From Lasiosphaeris hirsuta (lineage: Eukaryota; Ascomycota; Sordariomycetes; Sordariales; Lasiosphaeriaceae), in the NCBI GenBank assembly GCA_030549175.1, contig JAUKUA010000001.1, positions 1,984,001 through 2,048,000 of the forward strand: 64,000 nt of DNA. Reading direction: 5' to 3'. The position numbers were made by a program, and so were the translations under genes. This document shows, piece by piece, positions 1 through 12,635 of the stretch (its first letter is position 1; the number at the start of each line of letters is the position of its first letter). The notes beneath the pieces were generated by a model. It saw nothing but the letters and a program-made list of their open reading frames with translations. It ran no database searches and was not told the origin of the DNA.

Positions 1-8
1 CATCGGAA

Positions 9-3000
9 ATGTCTCAACATCAATATCAGTATGGCTACGGCCAGTACCCGGGGCAGCCTCCTCAGCCCCAACCGCCTCACCAGCATCCACCGCAAATGTA
101 CGGCTTCCATCCTCCACCGGCGTATCCTCCACCCTCCTATAACCTCCCCTACGACCCTGCCGCCGCCGAGAGAAACCGTGACATTTCACAAAACTCGTTC
201 GACTACAATGTTTGCCATATACCTGGGCTCGGGATAGCAGGCGCGCAAACACCTGGCCTTCCTTACAGCGGAGCACCAGGTACAGGGGGTTGGGCTCAGC
301 AACCTTCATTCGCAGCTGCGCTACCTGGTATTCAACAACCAATATCACCCATCGCATACAGCACACCACAACCTCAGAGCAGGCCACGGAATAGTGATCA
401 AACTCGTAGTGCAAAACTGCCAACGAAACCACCACCGCCGGCTGCCCCAAGGAGTCAACCAGTGCCAAATATCGACGTTGAGGAAGGGGAACTTAGCGAG
501 GGACAGTTTGAAGACTTGTATGAACCCAGGGAACCGGCTCAGGCCAGCAGCGCGGCACAGGATTCCGCAAAGCTACCCATGCCTGCTGGCCCAAGTCGTC
601 CTACGAGTGATGTCGACACCCCCATCGACACGCCTGAGGCGGGTTTTTACGGAAATGGCGAGGGCGAGGATGAGGGAGAGAGCCCTGCAGGAAAACCCCC
701 AAACCTAGAATATTTCAATGGTATGCAAGATCGCTGGCGAACTTTAAAATACCGACGGCTAACAGCCACAGCACGTGAACGGTCTGGGTCGTACTCGCCC
801 TTTCTCTCTCCACGCGAGATCGAAAATACAACATTACAAGTCCTGCAGGTTAATCCGTCCTCGCCTTTTCTCACTACCGGCCTGGCAATCAACCCCAACG
901 CCGCCTCCCAACCCCGAACAAACCAGAAGAACGGCGATGGAGCTAGCATGGCGATTCATAATTCATTGAACAATGCTCAATCTGATCCCTCTGTACCCCC
1001 GACGCTTCACCAAGTCAGGAAGGAAGCACAGAAGGCAATTCTGCGACTGTGGGGTGTGGGAGTCAAGTTCCAGGACTACATCGATGAAGGGTTTGACGAG
1101 AAGATTATACGCCGACTATTTGAAGATCTGAATCTTAGCATATCAAAGAGCGTTTCTGGATCAAAGCTCTTGACACAAGATTCTGAACTACGTCAAGGCA
1201 TCTCTGACACACAGCTGCAAACCCAACCAGTACCTAGCACCAAGGACTCAACTTCCGCTTCAGGTCCCTCCGGATCAGGAGAGGAACGCAAAGACCGCAT
1301 TGCACGTCTCCTCGCTGCTAAGGCTGCAAAAGGGCCAGCGACTCCGGCCACTGGACCCACTCCTTCACAAGCTAAGCTGGACACGACATCTTTGCCGCAG
1401 CAGAGCCAAACCATCGCTCCTATGGCCCTGCCTAAGCAGAGAACGTGGGGTGAGAAGGAGCGTTTAATTCAGCAGAAGATTGCTGCACTCCAAAAGTCTC
1501 GGGAGGTACAAGCTCAGAAACTCGCGAACGAAAATATTGATTCGGGACCCGCGCATATCGGCGATACTATCATGGCTGGCACCCAAGTCATCCCAAGTAG
1601 TGTCTCTGATACTGAAATGACCCTGCTCGGTCAGACACAGGGATCCTCTGAAGATAGTACAAAAAAGGTTGGCTCAATTCCGGGATTGGCTTTACCTTCA
1701 GCACTGAAGCCGAGCCAGACGTCGAACCAGCGGAAACGGCCTGTTGCAGCAGATTTTGTGGACTACTCAACGACTGTTGGTTCGCCCAAGAGGCCATTCG
1801 GCTTGGATCGCAAAGAGGCTTCTCTCATCATCGACGTCAGTGATGGTTCGGATGATGAAGAAATGGATATGGACATGGAATCCCCGGCCGAAGACCCCTC
1901 ATCAACACATAGAGGAGGCTCTTTTAGCCAACGTGGCCCATCAATTCGCGACTTTCCTCCGCTTTCGAATCCATTCCCGCAACGCAAATTCTCGAGCCCC
2001 GTCCCAATATCCCAGACTCCACCAGCTGGTTCAGCAAACATCAGACGGCGAGAAACAGAGTTGGACCTCAAGGAGAAGGAAATTCAGGATATGCGGAGGA
2101 AGATTGCTGAAGCCGAGGCGAAGCGGAAGGTCAAGAAGTCTTCTGTTGGTTCCCAGACACCGAACCAATCCGGCGGAACACCGGAACTGAAGGATACCGA
2201 GCTTGCGCGGTTACCACCAAAACAGCGACCTATATCCGCTGATCTCTCCGACGGCCCTTCAGCTCAACTTTTGTCTGAAGCCACATCCGCCAAGCTACCA
2301 AAACCCTCGCGACGTCCAAGCTCTGCTCAGCTCGGTAGAGCAGAAAGAAGAGGCCGCATTGTGAACCTTGGTCTGTCTCGAATCGATGAGTCCCTTGAAC
2401 AAAAGATGAATCGCCTGAAGCAACTCAAGGAGGAAGAAGTGAAGTTGAGATTGGAGATCGAAAGAGGTTTGGCAGAGAAGAAGATGTTGAAGGAACAACT
2501 GGGGAAATTCGAGTCGAACCCCTCGGAGGACGGAGAGCAGTATGGCGGGCCAAGTTTAGGCGGGAGTTCAGGTACGTCGTACACCGCCTCTTTCCTCGCA
2601 ACTGGTGTCTGATAGATCTTGGGTCATAAACCAAGAAACTAAGAACGCGGCTAACAGGGCACAGCAGAATCTGCATCTCAAGCAGGAAGCGCACACGCTA
2701 GTCCCCAAGTCATACCAATATCTAGAACGCCCTCTGGTGTATCGGAGCCGGGTGACGAGGCTAGTGATGTCTCCATGGATGAGGACGATTCCTCACCAGA
2801 GCCATCCCGAAGACCGACCCCATCCCAAGAACCGAGCCAACATGACAGCAGTGCTACATATGAGAAGGCGAGTGCTGACATAGTGAGAACCCAAGCTTCT
2901 GATAACCTTGGCGACGATTTGGAGAAAGACAGCAGTGTGGAGACAAGCGCACCAAGAAGCGGGCTGCAGGGTACCGAAGCATCACAGCCAAAGGACCACA

Positions 3001-3905
3001 TCGACTCTCAACCTCAGACTGGAGTTGTGGCTATTACTGACACCCACCATTCGGATGCAGCGCTAGATGAGGACATTGTCATTGCGCCAGTTGAGTATGT
3101 GGACCTTGCAACGGGTGAAGATACGGCGCCAATGGAGCTCGATTCCGTCCCGGCTAGCCCAATACATGTTGATCCTCCTGTCGGCCATTCTGGAACGGAC
3201 GAGGATTCACATACTGGCCGGCAAACATCTATGGCACTCCTGGATCAAATTTCTAGCGTTACACAGCCGCGTGAGGATGTCCAGGAAATCGAAATTGGAG
3301 CTGCAAAAGAAGTAATCGTCGTTTCTCCTAGATGTCTAGGCTTTTTCTAGCTAACACTTTCACAGACGGTTAATGCAACTGCCCAACAGTCGGAACTCGG
3401 TTTCGTGCCGTACAAGAGCCCGCTGCGCTATTTCCATGCGTATCGGTTCCACTCAGACTACCAAGATTCAATTGCCGGTGGTTTGAAGTCTCTGACCTAC
3501 AGCAACAGAATTGACCCCAAGAGCCCGTTTTGTCCATATGAACTTGACGGACAGCAATGCCCTGGAAACTGTGAATTTCAGCACTTCAAATCCATTGGTG
3601 CTCCTGGTACGTCATTCTACAACCCGACAGGCTGCTAACATCAGACCTCCTTTTCCCCTCTCCCAACGCTGACGGCTACTCCCTCCCTTCCAGATGACCA
3701 GATACTTCTGGAGCTTGGCAAAGCAGACGAGTATAGCGGCGAACAGAAATCCCGCTTTATCCAGGGCCTGCGGGAGCTCCTTCAGAACTTTCGCGTCAAC
3801 AAGGTGAAGGACTTCGACACAATAGCCCGCGGAATCATTGAGTTCCGCGCTCGCTTCCTCGGGGACAGCTCCAAGATTCTCCATCTGGAGGGCGTTACTC
3901 TCTGA
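9..3905 (+). CDS. Red1/ZFC3H1-like C3H1 zinc-finger protein (nuclear RNA surveillance)
   Basis: The model has four exons: 9-2571, 2665-3311, 3366-3606 and 3694-3905, giving 1220 residues. Introns start GTACGT, GTAATC and GTACGT, the first two end after CTAAC branch sites, and the frame is kept at each join. The N-terminus is rich in Pro, Gln and Tyr, and long disordered Ser/Pro segments follow. Coiled-coil-like charged helices lie around residues 680-705 and 800-845. The only folded signature is near the C-terminus: C1126-x8-C1135-x3-C1139-x3-H1143, the putative zinc finger (Pfam zf-C3H1 type) of fission yeast Red1 and human ZFC3H1. Those relatives scaffold MTREC/PAXT, which feeds RNAs to the Mtr4-exosome, so a nuclear RNA-decay scaffold is inferred. 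No in-frame stop precedes the ATG inside the window, so a more upstream start is possible. Confidence 0.8.
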
Positions 3906-4842
3906 ATTCCAGCTCACTTGCCCACAAATGGGATGTTTCCGAACTCCTGTGCCGCCATCTCCATGGTCCATGACCATCCCGATAGTAGATTTATCTCTCG
4001 GTCCTTCCTTCCCCCCTTCATATAAACGATGCATTGGTTTGAGTTTTGGCGTTTCTGTCCCTCTGAAGCATTATGCATCCAAATCCCCTTAGCCATGACC
4101 AGTGAGTGTCTGGCTAAAAAGATACCCACGCCGTCCTCGAAACAGGCGCTTAGACTCCATGCGGAGTTAAGACCTCGGCAGAAAGGCACAAGACCGGCGT
4201 TGTAGGAATACGATACCCAACTTTTTGGCAATGGGGCTGTAAGAGCTTGGAGCGCCATAATCCATCTAGCTGGGAAAGGGCAGCGTGGAGCGGCTATAAA
4301 TGGAAAGAAAGAGGAGGGTAATGAAAGAGAAGGAAAGAATTGGAAGCCTGACTCTAGCCCGGAGTCATAGATGGTATAGGAGCCACTCAATGAGCCCTTG
4401 CACAGTGAACTTCATAGGTTCCCGGTGCTCATGAGACCGTACATACACAAGCGGAAGAACGAGCCAGTCGTTCGTATTGTCTAATTGACGTCATAATTGT
4501 ACAAGTGCTTGCCGTTCGGTATTTATTGTTCATAATTTGGGATTATCGTCAATGTCAGTATATACATATGGTGCTCTAAGCTCTTGGTGACCGGTTTTTC
4601 CCCGCAACCGAAATTGGGTGTCAATGTGTTTTAACCAACTTTGCTAGCTAAATGTCTTCGTAATAGTTTACCCGAAGCATGTATTGCGATGGAAATAAAA
4701 ACACCACCGACCATACTTTCTATTTCTAGTACGAAAAATAAAGATATTAATCCCTTCTAATTGCCGGGGATCATTAGTTGCTCGTCCCATATCATACATG
4801 CGCCAAAACGGAAAACAAAGCCCATGTGAGCCACGGCCGATC
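3906..4842. other. Convergent 3' intergenic region
   Basis: This lies between the stops of the Red1-like gene and the thioesterase gene. It becomes AT-richer after 4450. I see no gene, repeat or RNA in it; the ORFs here lack family resemblance. Confidence 0.6.
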
Positions 4843-6028
4843 CTACAGCTTTGACTCCTTTCTCTCTACGCTGGGGAGTTCCTGTAATCGGACGACACCC
4901 TATTTGAGAAATGGTCAGTGAATGAAGACTTGAGGAACGTGTGATAATAACCTCTTGGATGCAAGTTGCCAGCAATATCCCATCTTTGCTAAATATCTTT
5001 TGAGTAACAACGCCCCTTCCATCACCAGACCAGGGGCTCGACATCTCGTTGAGCATCCACTCGTCGGCATGGACCTTGGCCGGCTCGTGGAAGTAGATGG
5101 TGTGGTCCAAGCTAACCATCATGCCGACCACGGGCTGGTTCTTCATATCTTTCGGGTCGCCCATGCCTTCCCAATCGTGCAGCGTGCGCACGCTCTCTTG
5201 CACGTTGGGTGGCATGGCTTCCAGCTCGTCCACCTTGAAAGGGAAGCGCCAGAGCCGGTGGATACGGGTGATAGTGCCAATGAAGTAACTATCGGAGACG
5301 TAGGCGAGCGCCTGCAGATGGGACTGGTTGCCCCCGGCGATCTCACCACGGGCGCGGACCCATTGGCGGGTGACTTTTTCATGGGCGTGGGGGCTCTCCT
5401 TGTTCATGACTTCGATACGGTGGCCTTGGAAGGGTCCCTGGTTGAGCAGCTCGGGCTCGCCGGCGAAGTCGTCGGGCGGGGGCTGGAGCGGCAGGCCGTC
5501 GGGCCCAAGCGGCATGGGCGAGGCATGCGAAACCTGGGAGCTAGGTGAGCCGCTCGAGTTCTCGCGCACGAAGGAGATGGTGGTAGTGAAGATGCAGCGG
5601 CCCTTCTGGCGCGCCTGTACTGTCCGCGTCGCGAACGAGCGGCCGTCCCGTAATCGCTCGACGTGGAAGAGGATGGGCAACTCGCTCATGCCGGCCAGCA
5701 GGAAGTAGCAGTGGCAGCTGTGTACGAGAAAGTCGTCGGGGACCGTCTTCTGTGCGGCACCAATGCACATGGCGATGACACTGCCGCCATAGATGCCCCG
5801 GGCACCGGGCGGGTGCCACGCCTGCCTGCTGTTTGTAAAGAGGTCCTGCGAAGGGGTCTTAGCATCACGTGATGATTACAGGTCGTCCACCCTTGACTGG
5901 GGTTATTTGCAATCAAGTCGACTTACAGGACCCAGAACAGCCAACTCTGTCACTTCCAATACATTCTCAATTGGCGCCTTGCTGGGGTCGGGTGGTGGAG
6001 GCCGGAGTAGTGTTGGACGGTCTGCCAT
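4843..6028 (-). CDS. Acyl-CoA thioesterase II (TesB type), peroxisomal by PTS1
   Basis: The gene has three exons on the minus strand: 6028-5927, 5845-4952 and 4899-4843, giving 350 residues. It is a double-HotDog TesB/ACOT8-type thioesterase that hydrolyses acyl-CoA esters, expected to act beside peroxisomal beta-oxidation. Recognisable features are the opening segment with ARGIYGG, the central DHTIYFHEP and the family's near-terminal QEG (residues 331-333). The last exon is only 57 nt and ends in Ser-Lys-Leu, a canonical peroxisomal import signal. The first intron has a GTAAGT donor. The second is 52 nt (4951-4900) with a poor GTTATT donor and a CTGAC branch site. Reading through it gives a different 60-residue tail with no SKL. 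The start follows from the MADRP segment joining in frame to the conserved domain. Confidence 0.9.
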
Positions 6029-7054
6029 GGTGTCTTGCAGATGCGGCGGGATGGCTGCGATGGAGGAGTGGACTCTTGAATACTTTTGAGGTGACAAGAT
6101 GAACTATGGCCCCTGAGGATTACGATGGGGATGCCGAATACGCCGTAAAGAGGCGGTGTAGAGAAGTGCAGTCACGGTAGTGTGAGGTCGCGTCTCGGTA
6201 TCCGTCGCATGGACAGGACTCGGCATCGTCCAGGTATTAATACGGCCGGGAGTTAATATGAGTTAGTGGCGGGTGAGGAGGGTCCCCAGTGTGCGTGCCG
6301 AGGTTCGGCATCGACAGCATGGACCCAAGCCCCCGTTGGCTGACGGAAGAAGCCGACCAGCGTTTGAATCGATAAAATGCCTAATTCGGATTGTGCATCG
6401 CATTTCAGGCCATCCAGGCCAATGAAAGTCAAACCCAGCAGTTTTTATATATCTGTTTTAGATATCCTGAAGCCTGACAGCAGTTCTTTCCTTTCGTAGG
6501 CCCAGGACCCCCCGTCTTTGAAAAGAGATAAAGTTGAATGCCATCTATGGGGTGCCTTTATTAGTACCAACTCTTAGCAAGCAGCTTACCAAAGCGGGTT
6601 TGGACAATCGTGCAGCCTTTCGCCCCGCTACACACTTATCCCGGGGCCAGGTGTGCTTGGTACCCACTGCCTGGGGGCAAGCGGTTAACGCTCAGCAGGC
6701 AAAACACGTGAAGGGCAGTGCTCCAGAATCGGGGATCGTCTGGCCAGAAAAGCAACCCTGCCCTGCGGCTTCACAACGTCATTTCACAGGCCTCAGGGAT
6801 GCAGATGAGACCATGCTGGTCTTTGACACTTCTCCACCCAACTCCCCGTACTCCCTCAGCACTCCCCCAGTTACTCCCCCAGCTCTACACTTCTTAAGTA
6901 CATCTTTGACCTGCGACCGCCATTCGCTACATTCGCTATCCCCCTCCTCGTGCGCAACCGGCATCTCGCTCCCTTGACCGCTTCAACGCCCGATCTGCCC
7001 CAACCTGCCAATCTGCACCGCGCCTGAGCTACACAGCTCCCGACTTCTCGCAAC
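6029..7054. promoter_or_regulatory. Divergent promoter region, thioesterase / oxysterol-binding protein
   Basis: This 1.03-kb gap separates two divergent starts. A pyrimidine-rich tract at about 6830-6900 precedes the oxysterol-binding protein start and fits a fungal 5' leader. No specific operator was recognised. Confidence 0.45.
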
Positions 7055-10000
7055 ATGTCCGAGGCGGGGGAGAGGTAAGGCCTCCCCAAACCCAGTCTCC
7101 ATGGCGTGACGTTGAATCTGATCCCAAACTGTGTTCGCGCTGCCGTGCGCCTGCCCAACCCCATCGCAGCGAACCCCTCCATCCAGTGTACCACATACGT
7201 GCCATGTCGCCCTTAGCAACACAGCTGACCTGTTGTCGTACCCAGCTCGCACCGACGCACGAAATCGACCTTGTCGCTGCTGAGGCGCAAGGGGCCGAGC
7301 GATGATGATGTGCACCAGGACGACAGCAACCAGTCGGCAGCATATGCCTCGTCCCCTCTAGCCTCAACTGCGACAATTGCGGCTCAGGCGACCATCTCTA
7401 CCCCCCATCAACACTCGGTCAGGGGTCACAACTCAAGGCTGTCCACAGCAGGAAGCGCCATGGGCCGCTCACCCTCTCAGCACGCCCCGTCCTACGGCGG
7501 CTCAAGGTCGGCCACCAATCTGACAGACAAAGCAGTGTCCCTTGAGTCATCAATCAAAAAGTTCCGCATCGTCGAAGCCCTCCGCAGCGGCGATACCGCC
7601 TCGATATCCAAGGCCATCCGTGAGAGTGCCGAGGGAGTGCCTCGCGCAAGCATGTCATCCCTCGCAACCCAGTCGGGCACCCTTGAAGATACGACCATAC
7701 TCCACCTAGCAATACAGTGCGCCGAGCAGCCCGTCGTAGAGTATGTTCTGTCCGACGGCGCAGGCTCACTTGACGTGAACGCGCGAGACAAGGACGGCAA
7801 TACCCCTCTTCACATTGCAGCCACTCAGGGGCGAAGCCAGGTCGTTCGCCTCTTGCTCGAGAACAAAGATATCAACGATGCGATTGCCAACCACCACGGC
7901 CGTCTTCCAATCGACCTCGCTCGAAATCCAGAGATCTTCCAGCAATTGCAGCTCTCGAGATCGCTGTTTGCCGAGAACAAAATTCGACAGGTTCAAGATC
8001 TGATTCTTCACGGCGAGTTCAAGGCTCTAGAACAAGTGCTGGAGGAGCCGCGATTCAAGACTGTTCTCGACATCAACAGTACTGAGTTCGCCTCCGACCC
8101 TATCACTATCCAAGCCGGGGGTACTTTGCTTCACGAGGCAGCTCGGCGCAAGAATACTCGCCTGATTCAGGTTCTCTTGCTGCATGGCGCCGACCCTTTC
8201 CGCAGAGACCGCAAGGGCAAGCTTCCCCAAGACTTTACGAAGGATGAGATCACGCGGGCCATGCTAAAAAAGTCACCGGCGGCTGTGGCTGCCCAGAGGG
8301 GAATTCAAGAAAAGGCCGTTTTGGGCTCCACTTCTCAGGGGGTGACCACTTCCACGCCTGGAGATCCGCTCGCTGGGAGAGAAGCACGCGAAATGAAGGG
8401 ATTCCTCAAAAAGTGGACCAATTATAGAAAAGGCTACCAGCTTCGGTGGTTTGTCCTAGAAGACGGTGTTCTAAGTTACTACAAGCATCAGGATGACGCC
8501 GGATCAGCTTGTCGTGGGGCCATCAACATGCGCATCGCCAAGCTTCATATGAGTCCTGATGAAAAGACAAAGTTTGAGATTATAGGCAAATCCTCGGTCA
8601 AGTACACTTTGAAGGCAAACCACGAGGTAGAGGCCAAGCGCTGGTTTTGGGCCTTGAACAACTCTATCCAATGGACCAAGGACCAAGCCAAAGAGGAGGA
8701 GAAGCAACGCGCCCGAAGCGCCGAGCTATTGAAGCAGGCCAAAGCTGAGCACTCCCAGGGTGCCTCCGAGCCGCAGAGCGAGAATGCTAGCATCGCGGAG
8801 AACAGCAAACGGGGTAGCTTTCAGCTCACACGCCTGCACTCATCAACCAAGATGTCTGCCAAGGTCTCGTTTGCCGGTGCTAGTACAACCGGCAGCAACG
8901 ACGATGACGATTTTGTTGATGCTGGCACTGAAGCGGACAGAGCGGAGCGCAATGGAGGAAGCCCAGGTGAGATAGATGACGATGATGAATATGGCGAAGG
9001 CTCGAGTGGGCAGGATTCGCCAGTAGCGAATAAGGACGCTTTCAATATAACCGCCCAGTCTGCAAAACTGCAACTCGACACCATGTCCACGGTCACAGCA
9101 GCGCTCCTGTCAGAATCCGCGAAGAACCCAACATTGACTCTTTCCGACCCCAAGGCTTCCCAAGCTTTGACCACCTACGATGCAGCGATCCGCTCACTCT
9201 CTGGGTTGATCGGGGACCTCTTGCGTATTTCCAAGGACCGTGATGCGTATTGGCAGTACCGGCTCGATCGGGAGAGCGAGATGCGACGGATGTGGGAGGA
9301 GAGCATGGCACAAGTTGCCAAAGAACAGGAGGCCCTGGAGGCTCGTGTTGGCGAAGCTGAAGAGAAGCGAAAGATCACAAAACGCATTCTGAAAGAAGCC
9401 ATCGAGAGCGGCTTGGTCGAAGACGGCCAAGGGCCTCCCACACCATCCGCCATTACAGCCGAGTATACCGCCGAAGAGAAAGCAACAGACGAGGCAGCGG
9501 GTCCCAAGTCTCCGGCGATGAGCATCAGTCGGCGCCAGACAGTTATAGCTCAGGTTGCTGAGATATCCGACTCTGAGTCTGACGAGGAAGAGTTTTTTGA
9601 TGCAGTCGATGCCGGTCAGGTACAGGTGTCCCAGCTACCGCCTTCTGAAATCACCACATCCCAGGACCAGAATCAGCTGGTCATCTCGGATGCCTACAAC
9701 ATGAACACCTCGTTCATTGGGTACGAAAACGGCATTCGGACAAAGTTAAAGATGGATGCGGACGACCGGCCCAAGATCTCACTCTGGGTATGTTGACTAA
9801 ACCGAAGGGACCTTTCCAAGCAACCGTGGTGCTAACTCAAGTATAGGGTATTTTGAAATCCATGATTGGCAAGGACATGACCAAGATGACTCTCCCGGTC
9901 TCCTTCAATGAGCCTACGTCCCTTCTCTATCGGTGTGCGGAGGATATGGAATATGCCGACCTGCTGGATCTCGCAGCAAATCGGACAGACTCCATCGAGC

Positions 10001-11025
10001 GGATGATCTATGTCGCTGCCTTTGCTGCTAGCGAGTATGCGTCGACAATTGGGCGTGTTGCCAAGCCGTTCAATCCTCTCCTGGGCGAAACATTTGAATA
10101 CGCACGGCCAGACAAAAACTACCGCTTTTTCATCGAGCAAGTCAGTCACCATCCACCGGTAGGAGCGGCCTGGGCCGAGTCCCCTAAATGGACATACTAC
10201 GGCGAATCGGCTGTCAAGTCCAAGTTCTACGGCCGTTCATTTGATATCAACCCACTTGGAACATGGTTCCTTAAGCTCAGGCCTACTGCCGGCGGCGCAG
10301 AAGAGCTGTATACGTGGAAGAAGGTCACGTCGTCTGTGGTTGGGATCATTACTGGTAATCCCGTAGTCGACAACTACGGCCCAATGGAGATCAGGAATTG
10401 GGCTACGGGCGAAGTCTGCCACATCGAGTTCAAACCACGTGGCTGGAAGGCGTCAAGCGCATACCAAATCGGGGGGAAGATTGTCGATGCCGATGGCCGG
10501 GTACGCGTCAGTATGGGCGGCCGATGGAACTCGAAGCTCTATGCCCGCCTAACCCCCGGATACGAGCTTGCCGTAGACGAGCCTGCCGATAGCGAACCCG
10601 TCAGTCAAGGCAGTATCAACGACCCGACACGGGCCTTCTTGATCTGGAAAGCTAACGAGCGCCCTACCGGGATTCCCTTTAACTTGACGCCCTTCGTTCT
10701 TACGTTCAACGACCTTAACGACCAGCTCAAGCCGTGGCTGGCACCGACAGATTCCCGCTTCCGGCCTGACCAGCGTGCCATGGAAGACGGCGAGTACGAC
10801 TTTGCAGCGACGGAGAAGAATAGGCTGGAGGAGGCACAGCGCTTGCGTCGTCGGGAGCGCGAGAACAAGGGCGAGGAATTTGTTCCCGCGTGGTTCACAA
10901 AGGCCAGGTGTGAAATTACAGGGGAGGAGTACTGGAAGTTCAACGGAAAGTACTGGGAGACGCGGGCGCAGGCTGGCCCCACCGGCGACCCAGGTGTATG
11001 GGATGGGCTGGAGAAGATCTTCTGA
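7055..11025 (+). CDS. Oxysterol-binding protein with ankyrin repeats, PH and ORD (Osh1/Osh2 type)
   Basis: The model has three exons: 7055-7074 (20 nt), 7246-9787 and 9847-11025, giving 1246 residues. Ankyrin repeats lie at about residues 155-240 and 297-341. A PH domain (about 388-484) starts at [24 protein letters not shown]-like EFFDAVD motif follows an acidic stretch near residue 787. The C-terminal lipid-exchange domain carries the diagnostic EQVSHHPP at about residue 951. This order matches yeast Osh1/Osh2, which exchange sterol and phosphoinositides at ER contact sites, binding VAP through FFAT and Golgi or plasma membrane lipids through PH. The first exon is inferred: ATG followed by GTAAGG, rejoining the frame exactly after a CAG acceptor at 7245. 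The large exons are secure. Confidence 0.92.
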
Positions 11026-12017
11026 TGTGCTGCGCACTGAGAGTTGCTTTCTCAGCTGTGGTGGTGTTGTCCAGTTAGCGGCAGGATGCAGCGGTGTTCC
11101 TAGGATAATGCGGAGGGGGAGCAGAAAAGGAGAAAAGGAGACGGGGAGGGCGGTTGAGGTAGTTCATGGTCTGACCCTATACATAAAAAGGCACTCGGAA
11201 TCCTCATGCACTCTTCGGGCCGCTGTGTGAGCTGTAGTTACTGCTGGGCCGTTCGGATGATGGACCAGTGCACCTGAGATGCCGTTCCACGCAATGACTG
11301 AAGTTGCGTCCGCGGGACGGCTGCGCAGGGGGTGGCTAAATATCACGTCCCTATTCAAGGTTGATGTTGATGTGTTGTCCCTCAGACGACTGACACAGCG
11401 CCTGCTTGGCCATCCCCCTTGGTGCATTTCCGCCTTGTCTACACAAAATCTCAAATCCCATTCGCGGCGGCAGTTTCTTCTCAACATCTCGATCGGGCCA
11501 CTACAAAGATGAGGCTCCTAGTCGACAATAGAGCTTAGGGTAAGCATGCGCGAGATTCCCACCATATTACCGTTGTGTGCTGGTGTAGTGCGGACTGTTG
11601 TGGGGATAGCCTCGATGCTTTCAGTATCGGCACCAGCATTGGAGACTCCAGGGAACAACAACACACAACCGCGCGATTTCGGCGAGTCCAGGTCACGGAA
11701 GTGGCGTTTTCCTCAGGTGGTCTCTCCCTTGTCTCGAGGGGGAAGGTGTTAGTTGTTGCTGCCACCTGCCTTTGTTTGAGGAGGGCTGTCGAGCTGGTCC
11801 TTCCGTCTAACGTCAAGAGCTTCCCCAGAAATGAAGCCAATCGCGCGGGGGATTGTCACCTCTGAAATACTAGCTTTTCTCCCGTTTCCGTCGCCAGAGC
11901 ATCCGTCGTCTGTTCCTAGCATTCTGCACTTCCTGAGAAACCTACGATTTCCACACCCATCACCAAGCCAATCTTCAGATCAACCCACTTGTTCAGATTC
12001 TCACGCTCGATCCAACT
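11026..12017. other. Intergenic region
   Basis: This is the 3' end of the oxysterol-binding protein gene followed by the promoter of the CFEM gene, with a C/T-rich stretch near 11880-12000. I see no further gene. Confidence 0.5.
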
Positions 12018-12635
12018 ATGAAGACCATCTTGCTTCTCAGCACAGCTGCTGGTGTTGCTTTGGCTCAAGACGTTGTTGGCCAGCCTGCCTGTGCCGTATG
12101 TCTAGCTCCGCATGCCTTCTCACAACCCAAAAAAATAAATAACAAAATGGCAGCGGTGCTAACTTCCCATCCTCAACCACAGACAGCCTGCCTCACCTCA
12201 GCTATCAGCGCCGCCGGCTGCGGTCCCTCGGACATAGCGTGCCAATGCGGTCCGACCCAATCGGCCATCATTGATAACGTCGTGCCCTGCCTCATCAGCA
12301 GCTGCACCAATGCAGGGGAGCTATCCCAGGCACAAAGCGCCGGCGAGTCTCGATGCTCGGCCTTCTTTGCTACAGCCACCTTTACCGACAACTCCACCAG
12401 TACCATCACGGTTACTGGTAATAACTCGAACTCGACCGATATTAGCACTGTCTTTTCAACAGGAACAGTCACTGTGCCGGGATCCAACTTGACTATCACA
12501 ACACCGACACCCACGGTGAGCGAGGATACTTCTGCAACCAAACCAGCAGTGACATCTTCGCAAAGTGCAAATGTTGCTGCTGGTTTAAGTGCCGGTGCCT
12601 TGCTGGCGTTTATAGGGGCGGTTCTTGCACTCTGA
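12018..12635 (+). CDS. CFEM-domain GPI-anchored cell-surface protein
   Basis: Two exons (12018-12095, 12183-12635) encode 176 residues. A signal peptide (residues 1 to about 17, ending ALAQ) is followed by a domain of eight cysteines spaced as in CFEM (ACA, ACL, GCG, IAC, QC, PC, SSC, RCS). A Ser/Thr/Asn-rich stalk follows, then a hydrophobic C-terminus suited to GPI addition. CFEM proteins are fungal wall or membrane proteins; some bind haem, others act in adhesion or host interaction, and this one's ligand cannot be told. The 87-nt intron (GTATGT donor, AG at 12181-12182) is a multiple of three and free of stops. Retention would insert 29 residues between the first two cysteines. Removal restores the CFEM spacing, so the spliced form is preferred. 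Confidence 0.88.
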   Translation: MKTILLLSTAAGVALAQDVVGQPACAVCLAPHAFSQPKKINNKMAAVLTSHPQPQTACLTSAISAAGCGPSDIACQCGPTQSAIIDNVVPCLISSCTNAGELSQAQSAGESRCSAFFATATFTDNSTSTITVTGNNSNSTDISTVFSTGTVTVPGSNLTITTPTPTVSEDTSATKPAVTSSQSANVAAGLSAGALLAFIGAVLAL

